Origin: Chersky-840 sp050011815
GTDB lineage: Bacteria > Actinomycetota > Acidimicrobiia > Acidimicrobiales > UBA8190
NCBI GenBank assembly: GCA_050011815.1
Contig: JBEKIJ010000012.1
Coordinates: 1 to 64,000 of the forward strand
Direction: 5' to 3'
DNA: 64,000 nucleotides
Below, in pieces: positions 8,745 through 17,209 of this stretch. The translations under genes and the position numbers were made by a program. The notes below the pieces were generated by a model. That model saw only the letters and a program-made list of their open reading frames with translations, did not search any database and was not told the origin of the DNA. Every line of letters starts with the position of its first letter. Position 1 is the stretch's first letter.

Positions 8745-9968
8745 ATGGTGCGTGACTCCAGCTCGACCATCGCCGTCGTCGGTGCATCCCTGGCGGGCCT
8801 GCGCGCCGCCGAGACCCTGCGCGCCGAGGGGCATGCCGGCACGATCGTCCTCGTCGGCGCCGAGCCCCACCTGCCCTACGACCGCCCGCCGCTCTCGAAG
8901 CAATTCCTGGCGGGCACGTGGGGGCTCGATCGCGTGCTCCTGCGACCGTCGGAGAAGATCACGGCCCTCGAGCTCGACCTCCGCCTGGGACGCCGGGCCG
9001 GCGCCCTCGACGTCGATCGGCACACCCTCGACCTCGACGACGGGAGCACGGTGCGCTTCGACGGGCTGGTCCTCGCCACCGGCGCGCATCCCCGCCCGCT
9101 GCCGGGCACGGCGCCGGCGCCGGGCGTGTACACCCTGCGGACGCTCGAGGACTCCCTGGCGCTCGGGGCGGCGGTGCGAGTCGAAGGGGCCCGCCTCGTG
9201 GTGGTGGGGGCGGGGTTCATCGGGTCCGAGGTGGCCGCCACGTGTCGCGGCCTCGGGGCGCGCGTCACCGTCGTCGAGGCCTTGCCCCAACCCCTCGCCC
9301 GCGCGCTCGGACCCGAGATGGGCGCGGTGTGCGGGGCGTTGCACGCCGACCACGGCGTCGAGCTCCTCACCGACGCGGGTGTCGTCGCGCTGCGGCGCGG
9401 CCCCCACGGGGGTGCTGTCGACGGGGTCGAGCTCGACGACGGCACCGTGCTCGACGCCGATGTCGTGGTGATCGGTATCGGTGTCATGCCGACGACGCAG
9501 TGGCTCGAAGGATCGGGACTCGAGATCTCCGACGGCGTGGTGGCCGACGCCACGCTGCACGCCGCCGACGACGTGGTGGTGGCGGGGGACATGGCCCGGT
9601 GGTTCGACCAGGGTCTCGGTGCCCATGTCAGGATCGAGCACTGGACCAACGCGGCCGAGCAGGGTGCCGCCGCGGCGCGCAGCCTGCTGGCAGGGCGCGC
9701 CCAGGCCGACGCCTATGTCCCGGTCCCGTACTTCTGGTCCGACCAGTACGACGTGAAGATCCAGGTGATCGGGCACCCCCGCCCCGATGACGACGTGGTG
9801 GTGGTGGACGGGTCACCGTCCGAGCGCCGCTTCGTGGCGCTCTACGGCCGCGCCGGCCGGTTCAGCGCGGCCCTGGGGTTCAGCCGTCCCCGCCAGCTGA
9901 TGGGCTATCGCCCCCTGCTCGAGGCGGGGGCGAGCTTCGACGACGCGCTGGCCCATCGCCCCGCCTGA
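8745..9968 (+). CDS. FAD-dependent NAD(P)H oxidoreductase (ferredoxin-reductase-like)
   Basis: The 407-residue flavoprotein has two Rossmann motifs: FAD-binding VVGASLAGLRAAE near residue 11 and NAD(P)-binding VVVGAGFIGSE near residue 152. A third FAD contact is VVAGDMARW. PYDRPPLSKQFL and a C-terminal reductase domain (YFWSDQYDVKIQVIG) place it with putidaredoxin/rubredoxin-type reductases, which pass electrons from NADH to a ferredoxin serving P450s or dioxygenases. Two P450 genes are in the window, so it may serve one. TAGGGT at 8728-8733 precedes the ATG by 11 bases, suggesting leaderless expression. Its 3' end overlaps the convergent transglutaminase gene by 89 bases. Confidence 0.9.
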   Translation: MVRDSSSTIAVVGASLAGLRAAETLRAEGHAGTIVLVGAEPHLPYDRPPLSKQFLAGTWGLDRVLLRPSEKITALELDLRLGRRAGALDVDRHTLDLDDGSTVRFDGLVLATGAHPRPLPGTAPAPGVYTLRTLEDSLALGAAVRVEGARLVVVGAGFIGSEVAATCRGLGARVTVVEALPQPLARALGPEMGAVCGALHADHGVELLTDAGVVALRRGPHGGAVDGVELDDGTVLDADVVVIGIGVMPTTQWLEGSGLEISDGVVADATLHAADDVVVAGDMARWFDQGLGAHVRIEHWTNAAEQGAAAARSLLAGRAQADAYVPVPYFWSDQYDVKIQVIGHPRPDDDVVVVDGSPSERRFVALYGRAGRFSAALGFSRPRQLMGYRPLLEAGASFDDALAHRPA

Positions 9969-12018
9969 GGGCGCCCGCTCCGGCCAGCACGCCCGCTCTC
10001 GGCAGCTCGCTGCGCAAGGCGCGCATGGTGGCCAGGATCTGGCGATCGTCCTCGGGGGTCGGGTGACGGCCTCCGTAGGCGCTCGCCTCGACGACGCCGG
10101 CCAGCGCCTGCCACGTGCCGGACCGGTCACCCGCCAATCCGTCGAGGGCGGTGGCGTACTCGGTGAGGGTCTCGCCGGGTCGCCGTGGACGGCCTGCTCT
10201 GCGCCCTGCCATCTCGATGCTGCGCGCCGCTTTCTCGGCCCACGTGCGCGGCCGGCGCCGGCGCCGGGCGACGACCAGGGCCACCATCGACGCCACGGCC
10301 AGAACCAGCGCGACCTGCACCCAGGGCAGCCGGCCGAGGGCCCGGGTGACGTCGTGCACCAACGTCGAGCCCGGTGACGGGTTGGCCAGGGGGACCACCG
10401 CGGTGGGGTCGAAGCTCTGCCACCCGTAACCGGGGAAGAAGACCTGGACCCAGGCATGGGCGTCTTTGGCCTGGACGTCGTAGAGGTCGGTGATGGGGTT
10501 GTAGCTCCCCGGGACGTATCCGGCCGCTTCGCGCGCCGGGATCCCGATGGACCGCAGCATCACGGCCAGCGCGGTGGAGATCTGCTCGCAGAAGCCGGTG
10601 CGGTTCCCGAAGAGGAACTCGTCCACGGTGTCCTGTCCCGGCGCCAGGGGAGGGATGTCGGTCGAATACCGGGTGTGTCTCGCCATCCACGAGATCAGGC
10701 TCTGGACCTTGTCGTAGGTGTTGGTCTCGCCCGCGGTCACGGCCTCGGCCAGCGCCTGGACACGGGGGTAGGGGTGGGGGACCTCGGTGTCGCGCCCCCG
10801 GATCGAGGTCGGTACGGCGTCGGGGCCCGCCGCGGCGCGCAGCTGGTTCGCCGTCGGGGTGTTCACATACGACTCGACCGTGTAGATGGCTCCGGGCCCG
10901 AGGCCGATGGGTGACACGATGGAGTCGTTGTTGGAGACGAAGAGATCGTGGGTGGGGAACCACACCTCGTGCGCGCTGTCGGCGTGGAACACGAGGTTGG
11001 GCGAGGGCTCCACGACATAGAAGGTCTGCAGGTCGGTCTGGGCCACGCCGGGAGCCGATGTCGGGCCCGGGAGGATGAAGGGCGCGTTCTCGTCCAATCG
11101 CTGCGGGGTGCTGCCCGGCGACTGGCTCCAATCGGCGCCGCTCCAGGAGTCGAAGGTCTCGCCGATCCAGTACGAGGGGCGGTCGGCGCGCACCCGCATG
11201 ACCACGGTGTCGCCCAGCGGGCCCCGCAGGGCGGTGTCGAGCCGGTTGGAGAACCCCAAGAAGCCACCCACCCGGGTGGCGCCGGCCGATGTCCCGGGCT
11301 TGGCCAGCTGCGTCGCCTTGGCGTCGCCGGCCAGTGCGCCGGGGACCGGCAGGGGCGCGCCCGGCCCGGCCGCGGAGGGGAAGTCGATTCGTCCCGCCAC
11401 GTGGGGGGCGGGCAGGACGGCGAGCACCACCGCGGCGGTGACGACCACGGCGACCAGCGTGGTGAGCACGCCCGGGGCGCGCAGCCGGCCCCCTTCGCTG
11501 GCCGAGCTCCACATGGACAGCAGCCCGGCCAGCCCGCACGCCATCCACACCACGACGTAGACACCGAAGCCGAGATCGATGGCCTGGGCCGCGGCCACCG
11601 CCATGAGGCTGGCCGAGCCCGCCAGTGAGAAGGCCAGGTCCCGCCGGGCCGGGACGTCGAAGGCGTGGGCCACCTGCACCCACACGAAGAGCACGGCCAG
11701 CGGGTTCTCCACGGTGCTGACGTCGTAGATGGTCTGACCGGTCAGCTGGTGGAAGAACCACACGAAGGCGGCCACCGCGCTGATGGCGAGAATGGGCTTG
11801 ATCCACGGCAGCGGCTTCTCGCGGGTCCGGTAGGCCAGGATCATGCCCGCGGCGACGAGCACGATTGACCCTCCCGCCACGGTCCACGACAGCTCGCTCT
11901 CGGCCCGACACGCCGCGATGCCGGTGATCACCGCGCCGGCGCACGCCATGCGCAGCGTGATCGAGTGCTCGGGAGGACCGGGCCGGTTGGCGCGCTTGAC
12001 CGCGTCGAAGACGCTCAT
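9880..12018 (-). CDS. Transglutaminase-domain membrane protein (TgpA-like)
   Basis: A 712-residue protein. Residues about 20-215 hold several hydrophobic membrane segments. A large extracytoplasmic region follows with a transglutaminase-like core: the catalytic cysteine in NRTGFCEQISTALAVMLRS, the histidine in DAHAWVQVFFPG and the aspartate in WQSFDPT. One more membrane helix (VQVALVLAVASMVALVV) precedes a cytoplasmic DUF4129-like tail. Family members are called TgpA, with unknown substrate. The start overlaps the DUF58 gene by 4 bases, giving the classical MoxR-DUF58-TgpA gene order. The last 30 residues, encoded in the overlap with the convergent reductase, are low-complexity Arg/Pro/Gly and probably not structured. 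Confidence 0.92.
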   Translation of the reverse strand: MSVFDAVKRANRPGPPEHSITLRMACAGAVITGIAACRAESELSWTVAGGSIVLVAAGMILAYRTREKPLPWIKPILAISAVAAFVWFFHQLTGQTIYDVSTVENPLAVLFVWVQVAHAFDVPARRDLAFSLAGSASLMAVAAAQAIDLGFGVYVVVWMACGLAGLLSMWSSASEGGRLRAPGVLTTLVAVVVTAAVVLAVLPAPHVAGRIDFPSAAGPGAPLPVPGALAGDAKATQLAKPGTSAGATRVGGFLGFSNRLDTALRGPLGDTVVMRVRADRPSYWIGETFDSWSGADWSQSPGSTPQRLDENAPFILPGPTSAPGVAQTDLQTFYVVEPSPNLVFHADSAHEVWFPTHDLFVSNNDSIVSPIGLGPGAIYTVESYVNTPTANQLRAAAGPDAVPTSIRGRDTEVPHPYPRVQALAEAVTAGETNTYDKVQSLISWMARHTRYSTDIPPLAPGQDTVDEFLFGNRTGFCEQISTALAVMLRSIGIPAREAAGYVPGSYNPITDLYDVQAKDAHAWVQVFFPGYGWQSFDPTAVVPLANPSPGSTLVHDVTRALGRLPWVQVALVLAVASMVALVVARRRRRPRTWAEKAARSIEMAGRRAGRPRRPGETLTEYATALDGLAGDRSGTWQALAGVVEASAYGGRHPTPEDDRQILATMRALRSELPRAGVLAGAGALRRGDGPARRRSSPPPRAGGDSPSAGGDG

Positions 12019-13022
12019 GGCGCCGGGGCCGACCGGCCGGGCTCGGCCACGGCGCGCGCCAGACGACGGCCCGCGCTGCGCCGGTCCCCGACGGTGCCGA
12101 CCCGGGGGCCGTCGCCTTCGGTGGTGGCGAGGAGCACCGACGCGCCCCGGTCCACGATCGCCACCACCGTCGCCATGGCCCGCTCGGCCATCGCCTCGGC
12201 GGCATCGGCGTCGGCGGGCAGGTGGATCTCCAAGGAGACGGGTTCGGCGGTCGGCCCCTCCATCTCCCGCACCATCAGCTCCCCGCCGTGGGCGGTGGCG
12301 GGCCAGTGCACGAAGCGCCGCAGGTCCCCGGGGCGGTAGGGGCGGACGCCGCGGGGCTCGCCGATCTGCACCGCGGCGTCGACAGATCCCCCTCCGCTCA
12401 CGTCGTCCCGTCCCGCCGGCAGGGGGAGGGGCCGGCCCAGCCGCGGTCCCACGTGCAGGGCCCGGGGAAGCTCGACGACGACGGTCTTGCGCCACCACAA
12501 CAAGCCGAAGGGGGCGGCCGTGGCCACTTGGATCACGATGCGGTCGTGCACGCCCCGGCGGGGCGGAAGGACGGTGATCGGCCCCGCCCCGCCCCGCCCC
12601 GCGTCCGGCGCGGCGGCGTTCCCGACGTGGCGCCGGGCCCGGTCACCGGTCGGGGTCCGGTGCGGACCGATGAAGGCGTCGGGCCCGGGCGGCTCGAGGG
12701 GCCGGACCCGGACGCGGGTGTTCGACGTCGCCGTGAGCTCCACCGGCAGGCCGGCGACGGCATCGGCCGGGCACTCGACGACCGCCACCCGGGCCCGGGC
12801 CGCCACCCCGGCCGGGGCGACGAGGCCGACCCCGAGGGTGCCGGCGAGCACGTCGCCGACGGCCTGGACCCAGCCCGCCCCGCTGTTGTGGGCGACGAGC
12901 CCCCAGGCCAGGAGCACGCCGGCGCAGCTCACCAGGGGGACGAGGGGACTGACGGGAACCACGAGGCGGCGCCGGCGGGCGGCGTTGCCGATCGGGCGTC
13001 GCCGACCGGCCCGACCGGTCAC
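12015..13022 (-). CDS. DUF58 domain protein
   Basis: The 335-residue protein has two N-terminal hydrophobic segments (LVPLVSCAGVLLAWGLVAH and VGDVLAGTLGVGLVAPAGV). The central region is typical of DUF58 proteins, and the DUF58 signature GVRPYRPGDLRRFVHWPATA lies near residue 225. It then ends in a vWA-like fold without a clear metal site. The start is GTG at 13022, which overlaps the MoxR stop as GTGA and is in frame with the conserved body. The longer open frame inside the MoxR gene is a shadow. DUF58 proteins work with MoxR ATPases, perhaps in assembly of envelope or metalloprotein complexes; the exact role is unknown. Confidence 0.9.
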   Translation of the reverse strand: MTGRAGRRRPIGNAARRRRLVVPVSPLVPLVSCAGVLLAWGLVAHNSGAGWVQAVGDVLAGTLGVGLVAPAGVAARARVAVVECPADAVAGLPVELTATSNTRVRVRPLEPPGPDAFIGPHRTPTGDRARRHVGNAAAPDAGRGGAGPITVLPPRRGVHDRIVIQVATAAPFGLLWWRKTVVVELPRALHVGPRLGRPLPLPAGRDDVSGGGSVDAAVQIGEPRGVRPYRPGDLRRFVHWPATAHGGELMVREMEGPTAEPVSLEIHLPADADAAEAMAERAMATVVAIVDRGASVLLATTEGDGPRVGTVGDRRSAGRRLARAVAEPGRSAPAP

Positions 13023-14119
13023 GGCCGGGGAGCGGGAGTGGTGTCGAGCAGGCCCCGGACGACGGCGACGCCCTGCTCGACACCTTCGTCGGTGAGGAGC
13101 CGGTGCGCCAGGCAGGCCACCGCCACCGCCTTCACGTCGTCGGGGGTGACGAACGATCGGGCCGACAGCACGGCGTGCGCCTGCGCGGACCGGATGAGCC
13201 AGATGGCGGCCCGTGGGCTGGCACCGAGGCGCACGCCCGGGGCACTGCGACTGGCGCGGCACAACGCCACCGCGTACTCGGCCACGCTGGAGGTGATGGT
13301 GACGGACTCCGTGGCGCGTTGCGCTCCGAGCCACGCCTGGGTGGTGCACACGGCCCGGAGGTCGCCGAGGGCGAACTTGCCCCCGCCGTGCTGGACGAGC
13401 CGCGCTTCGGTGTCGGAGTCGGGATAGCCGATGGCCGTCGCCACCGCGAACCGGTCGAGCTGGCTTTCGACGAGCGGGTACGTCCCCAGCTGGGAGAAGG
13501 GGTTCTGCGTGGCGATGACGAGGTGGGGGCGCGGCAACGGCCACGACTCGCCGTCCACGCTCACCTGTTGTTCCTCCATCGTCTCGAGCAAGGCGGCCTG
13601 GGTGCGCGGGGGGGTGCGGTTGAGCTCGTCCACGAGCACGACGTGCGCGAACACGGGCCCGGGGCGGAACTCCCACGTGCCGGTGTCGGGTGCGAACACC
13701 GACACCCCGGTGACGTCGGAAGGCAAGAGGTCGGGATGTCCCTGGACGCGCGACAGGTCCGCACCGAGTGACACCGCCAAGGCGCGCGCCAGGACCGTCT
13801 TGCCCACGCCCGGGACGTCCTCGATGAGCAGGTGCCCACCCGACAGCGCGGCCATGGCCGCGGCGGTGAGCGCGCCCGGGGTGCCGAGCAGGACCCGGCT
13901 CAGGTTGTCGACCAACGCCCGTCCCAGCGCGATGGCGGCATCGATGTGCCCGGCATCGATGTTCCCGGTGCCCACGGGCCCGGCATCGACGTATCCGGGA
14001 GGGCCCGAGCGGTGGTCGAGCAACTCGACCTCCGGGCCCATCTCCGCGCGCAGGCTTCCGGCCACGCTCACGACGCGGTCGGTGGTCGCCTCGCGCTCCC
14101 CGAAGTGGGCGGGCTCCAT
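13019..14119 (-). CDS. MoxR family AAA+ ATPase
   Basis: The 366-residue AAA+ ATPase has Walker A DVPGVGKT ending at residue 108, Walker B VLVDELNRTPPRTQAALLE with the MoxR-typical ETMEEQQV, and sensor 1 in VIATQNP. A C-terminal lid includes LGASPRAAIWLIRSAQAHA. The first 60 residues are an extra segment with a repeated DAG pattern. MoxR proteins act as chaperone-like ATPases for partner vWA proteins. Here the partner is the DUF58 protein, whose start overlaps this stop by 4 bases. TAACGT at 14127-14132 (minus-strand reading) is 7 bases before the ATG, so this gene probably has its own leaderless promoter. Confidence 0.93.
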   Translation of the reverse strand: MEPAHFGEREATTDRVVSVAGSLRAEMGPEVELLDHRSGPPGYVDAGPVGTGNIDAGHIDAAIALGRALVDNLSRVLLGTPGALTAAAMAALSGGHLLIEDVPGVGKTVLARALAVSLGADLSRVQGHPDLLPSDVTGVSVFAPDTGTWEFRPGPVFAHVVLVDELNRTPPRTQAALLETMEEQQVSVDGESWPLPRPHLVIATQNPFSQLGTYPLVESQLDRFAVATAIGYPDSDTEARLVQHGGGKFALGDLRAVCTTQAWLGAQRATESVTITSSVAEYAVALCRASRSAPGVRLGASPRAAIWLIRSAQAHAVLSARSFVTPDDVKAVAVACLAHRLLTDEGVEQGVAVVRGLLDTTPAPRP

Positions 14120-14184
14120 CAGATGAACGTTATCGGCACGTTCCCTGAGGATCTGAACGCGTTACCAGGGAGAATGCCCGCCCC

Positions 14185-15645
14185 TCAGAACTCGAGCGCG
14201 CTCAGCTCAGGCACGGTGGCCAGGGACCGCTCCCGGGCGTCCAGCCACCGCGACCGGCGGGAGGACCGCTGGTTCTCGGTGCCCCGGGGCTCCACCACCG
14301 CCGAGGGCCTCCAGGCTCCGGCCACCGCCGCCTCGTCGGCCCACATCCCCAGGGCGATCCCGGCCAGATAGGCGGCACCCAGCGTGGTGGCCTCGGTCAC
14401 CGGCGAGATCTCGACCGGCCTCCCCACGGCGTCGGCCAGCGCACCGACGAAGGTGGGGTTGGCCGACATGCCGCCGTCCACCCGCAACGTCTCGATGGTC
14501 ATGGCGGTGTCGGCCTCGGCCGCCTCCAGCAGGTCCGCACCCCGGTGGGCCACGCCCTCGAGCACGGCGCGCACCATCTCGGGCCGCCCCGTGCCGCGCG
14601 TGATCCCCACGAACGTGCCCCGGGCACCGAAGTCCCACACCGGTGTCCCGAGCCCCAGCAACGCCGGCACGAACCACACGTCGCCGGTGTCCTCGCAGGC
14701 CGCCGCCACGCGATGGGAATCGGCCGCGCTGTCGATGATGCCGAGGTCGTCGCGCAGCCACTCCACGCACATGCCGGCCGAGAGCATGACGGCCTCCACG
14801 CCCCAGGTCTTGGCGCCGGCGCGCTGCCACGCCACGATGGGGAACGTCCCGGCGCCGCCGCGTCGGGCGAAGCCGGGGCGCACCTCGCCCACGCACAGGT
14901 CGAGCATGCCGCCCGTCCCGAACGTGGCCTTGGCCAGACCCGGCCGCGTACAGCCCTGCCCGACGAGAGAGGCCTGCTGGTCGCCGGCCATGCCGCAGAT
15001 GACCGGTGCGCCGGCCAGGGCGCGGGCCTCGCCCACCGCACCCGACGAGTCGACGATGGTGGGGAGCACGGCTCGGGGGATCCGCAGTGCCTCGAGCATG
15101 GCGTCGTCCCAATCCGACCCGTCGTGGGTGAGCAGGCCCGTGACACCGGCGTTGGTGGCGTCGGTGACATGCAACGCGCCTCCCGACAGCGTCCAGGCCA
15201 CCCAGGTGTCGACGGTGCCGAAGCACAGGTCGCGGGTCCGGTCGGGATCGGCGAGGTCGAGGAGCATGGCGAGCTTGGTGGCCGATTCGTTGGGGGCCAC
15301 CCCGATGCCCTGGTCCCGCAACACCAGGCAGGTGCCCACGGTGCGGAGGTCCTGCCAGCCGATCCCCGGCCCCACCGGCTCCCCGGTGCGGCGGTCCCAC
15401 ACGATGGTCGAGCTCCGCTGGTTGGCGATCCCCACCCCCGCCACCGTGCCGCCGGCGGAAAGGGCGGCGCCGGCCACCTCGAGCACGGCGCTCGCCATGG
15501 CCCCGGCGTCGAACTCGACGAACCCCGGGGCCGGGGACGAGGGCAGGACCTCGACGTGGTGGACGTGGTGGATGGTCCCGTCCTCACCCACCACGCCGGC
15601 GCGCACGCCCGAGGTCCCGACGTCGACGACGAGGATGGTGGTCAC
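14185..15645 (-). CDS. FGGY-family carbohydrate kinase (glycerol-kinase-like)
   Basis: A 486-residue kinase with the two actin-like ATPase lobes of the FGGY family: phosphate 1 loop VVDVGTSGVRAGV at the start, GIANQRSSTIVWDRRTG, GMAGDQQASLVGQGC, TFGTGGMLDLCVG, and the adenosine region VDGGMSANPTFVGALAD. It resembles glycerol kinase but differs at many conserved places from the canonical GlpK at 37603, so a related polyol may be the substrate. The start is GTG 15645, overlapping the upstream flavoprotein stop as GTGA. It is the third gene of the glpD operon. Confidence 0.88.
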   Translation of the reverse strand: MTTILVVDVGTSGVRAGVVGEDGTIHHVHHVEVLPSSPAPGFVEFDAGAMASAVLEVAGAALSAGGTVAGVGIANQRSSTIVWDRRTGEPVGPGIGWQDLRTVGTCLVLRDQGIGVAPNESATKLAMLLDLADPDRTRDLCFGTVDTWVAWTLSGGALHVTDATNAGVTGLLTHDGSDWDDAMLEALRIPRAVLPTIVDSSGAVGEARALAGAPVICGMAGDQQASLVGQGCTRPGLAKATFGTGGMLDLCVGEVRPGFARRGGAGTFPIVAWQRAGAKTWGVEAVMLSAGMCVEWLRDDLGIIDSAADSHRVAAACEDTGDVWFVPALLGLGTPVWDFGARGTFVGITRGTGRPEMVRAVLEGVAHRGADLLEAAEADTAMTIETLRVDGGMSANPTFVGALADAVGRPVEISPVTEATTLGAAYLAGIALGMWADEAAVAGAWRPSAVVEPRGTENQRSSRRSRWLDARERSLATVPELSALEF

Positions 15646-17174
15646 GGCCAGAAGACCTCACCGAAGGGCGAGGGCAGGCCGAGCTTGCCGGGATTGAGGA
15701 TCCCGCGGGGGTCGATGGCCTGCTTCAGGGCCACGAGCACGTCGAAGGCGGGGCCCAGGGCGTCGGCCAAGAACCGCCCCCGGTTGATCCCCACCCCGTG
15801 ATGGTGGCTGATGGCGCCGCCATGGGACCGCACGGCGTCCATGACCACCCGCCACGCGGACGTGTAGTACCGCTCGGCCCACGCGTCGGCTTCGCCGGCG
15901 GTGGGCGTCGCCGAGGCGGGCGGCTCGGGCATGCGCCCGGCGAAGGTGAAGTACAGACAGGCGCCGTCGACATAGGCGTGGCTCTGGTGCGCGGAGGCGG
16001 CCAGGGTGCCCTCGATGTCGAGCAGCGCCGACACACAGGCGTCGTAGAGCAACGGCAAGGTCGACCACCGCGCCGCGATCTCGATGGTGTCGACGACGAT
16101 GCCGGCGCGATACAGCGGGGCCAGGGCCGAGACGTCGTTGCGGTGTCCCACCCACCGCGCCACGATCTCGTCGTCGAGCGGCACCGCCCCCGCCGCCTTG
16201 CACTCGTCGTCGACCACACCGAGCGTGGCCTCCAAGAGGCCCTCGTCGGCTTCGTCGAGGACGACGAGGGCGCACTGGTCGGTGAGCTCGAAGCTGCGCG
16301 TCGACTCGGTGGCGTCGTAGAGACGCAGCACCGCCGGGGTGGCGCCGCGCCGCAAGATGCGGCGACACGCCTCGAGCCCCGGCGCGAACCCGGTGAAGGC
16401 GTAGGCCCGGCGGCCTTCGGCCGGAGCCACCGGATGCAACCGCACCTGGGCCTCGGTGATCACGCCCAGGACCCCCTCGGACCCGACGAACAGCTGGGTC
16501 AGGTCGGGCCCGAGCGCGGCGCGCGGCCCCGCACCGCCCGTCTTGATGACCCGGCCGTCGGCCAGGGCCACCTCGAGCCCGGTCACCATGTCCTCGATCT
16601 TGCCGTACCGGGTGGAGTACTGGCCCGCTCCCCGGCACGCCACCCACCCCCCGACCGTCGACAGGTCCATCGACTGCGGCCAGTGCCCGAGGGTGACGCC
16701 CGAGGCGCGCAGCCCGGCTTCGAGATCGGGGCCGAAGGTCCCCGGCAGCACGTCGGCGACCAAGGACGTGGTGTCGAGGTCGACGATGCCCGACAACCCG
16801 CACAGGTCGAGCGACACGCCGCCGAACACCGGGACGCTCGACCCGCACACCCCCGACCGGCCGGCCACCGCCGTGACCGGGACCCGGCCGTCGTGACAGG
16901 CGGCCAGCACCGCCGCCACCTGCTCGGCGTCGGTGGGCCGTGCCACCACGGCCGGACGGGCCGGGACCGCACCACGCGTGGCCCACCGGATGGCGAGGGG
17001 CCACCAGTCCCGTCCCGCCTCGGCGCGGGCCGCGTCGTCGAGAGTCACCTCGGCGCACACCGACCGCAGTCGGTCGACCAAGGCGTCGTCGACGGGGACG
17101 CGCGGCCCGAGGATGCGGTCGGTCACCTCGGACGCGGGTGCGTCGATGGGCGTGACCGGTGTGGGCTCGCTCAT
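15642..17174 (-). CDS. FAD-binding oxidase, alkyl-dihydroxyacetonephosphate-synthase-like
   Basis: The 510-residue flavoprotein has a PCMH/VAO-type FAD domain: PAVVARPTDAEQVAAVLAAC, then VAGRSGVCGSSVPVFGGVSLDL, TVGGWVACRGAGQYSTRYGKIEDMV, and LFVGSEGVLGVITEAQVRL. The C-terminal part carries SHHHGVGINRGRFL, close to the SHHHG motif characteristic of alkyl-DHAP synthase (AGPS), and ends with DPRGILNPGKLG. AGPS swaps the acyl chain of acyl-DHAP for a fatty alcohol to begin ether-lipid synthesis. Actinobacterial homologues are common and mostly untested. Its place between glpD, which makes DHAP, and an FGGY kinase fits a DHAP-derived substrate. The start ATG lies in a triplicated 14-base repeat. 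Confidence 0.85.
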   Translation of the reverse strand: MSEPTPVTPIDAPASEVTDRILGPRVPVDDALVDRLRSVCAEVTLDDAARAEAGRDWWPLAIRWATRGAVPARPAVVARPTDAEQVAAVLAACHDGRVPVTAVAGRSGVCGSSVPVFGGVSLDLCGLSGIVDLDTTSLVADVLPGTFGPDLEAGLRASGVTLGHWPQSMDLSTVGGWVACRGAGQYSTRYGKIEDMVTGLEVALADGRVIKTGGAGPRAALGPDLTQLFVGSEGVLGVITEAQVRLHPVAPAEGRRAYAFTGFAPGLEACRRILRRGATPAVLRLYDATESTRSFELTDQCALVVLDEADEGLLEATLGVVDDECKAAGAVPLDDEIVARWVGHRNDVSALAPLYRAGIVVDTIEIAARWSTLPLLYDACVSALLDIEGTLAASAHQSHAYVDGACLYFTFAGRMPEPPASATPTAGEADAWAERYYTSAWRVVMDAVRSHGGAISHHHGVGINRGRFLADALGPAFDVLVALKQAIDPRGILNPGKLGLPSPFGEVFWP

Positions 17175-17209
17175 GGGTCAGTGCTCATGCGTCTGGGCTC
17201 ATGCGTCTG
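17168..17209. repeat. Three imperfect 14-base tandem repeats at a gene junction
   Basis: Units at 17168-17181, 17182-17195 and 17196-17209 share the pattern (minus strand) of a trinucleotide ATG followed by AGC. The right unit contains the glpD stop in an ATGA context. The left unit contains the start codon of the AGPS-like gene. Duplication of one short unit seems to have spread a stop-start overlap into a short gap. Confidence 0.7.
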
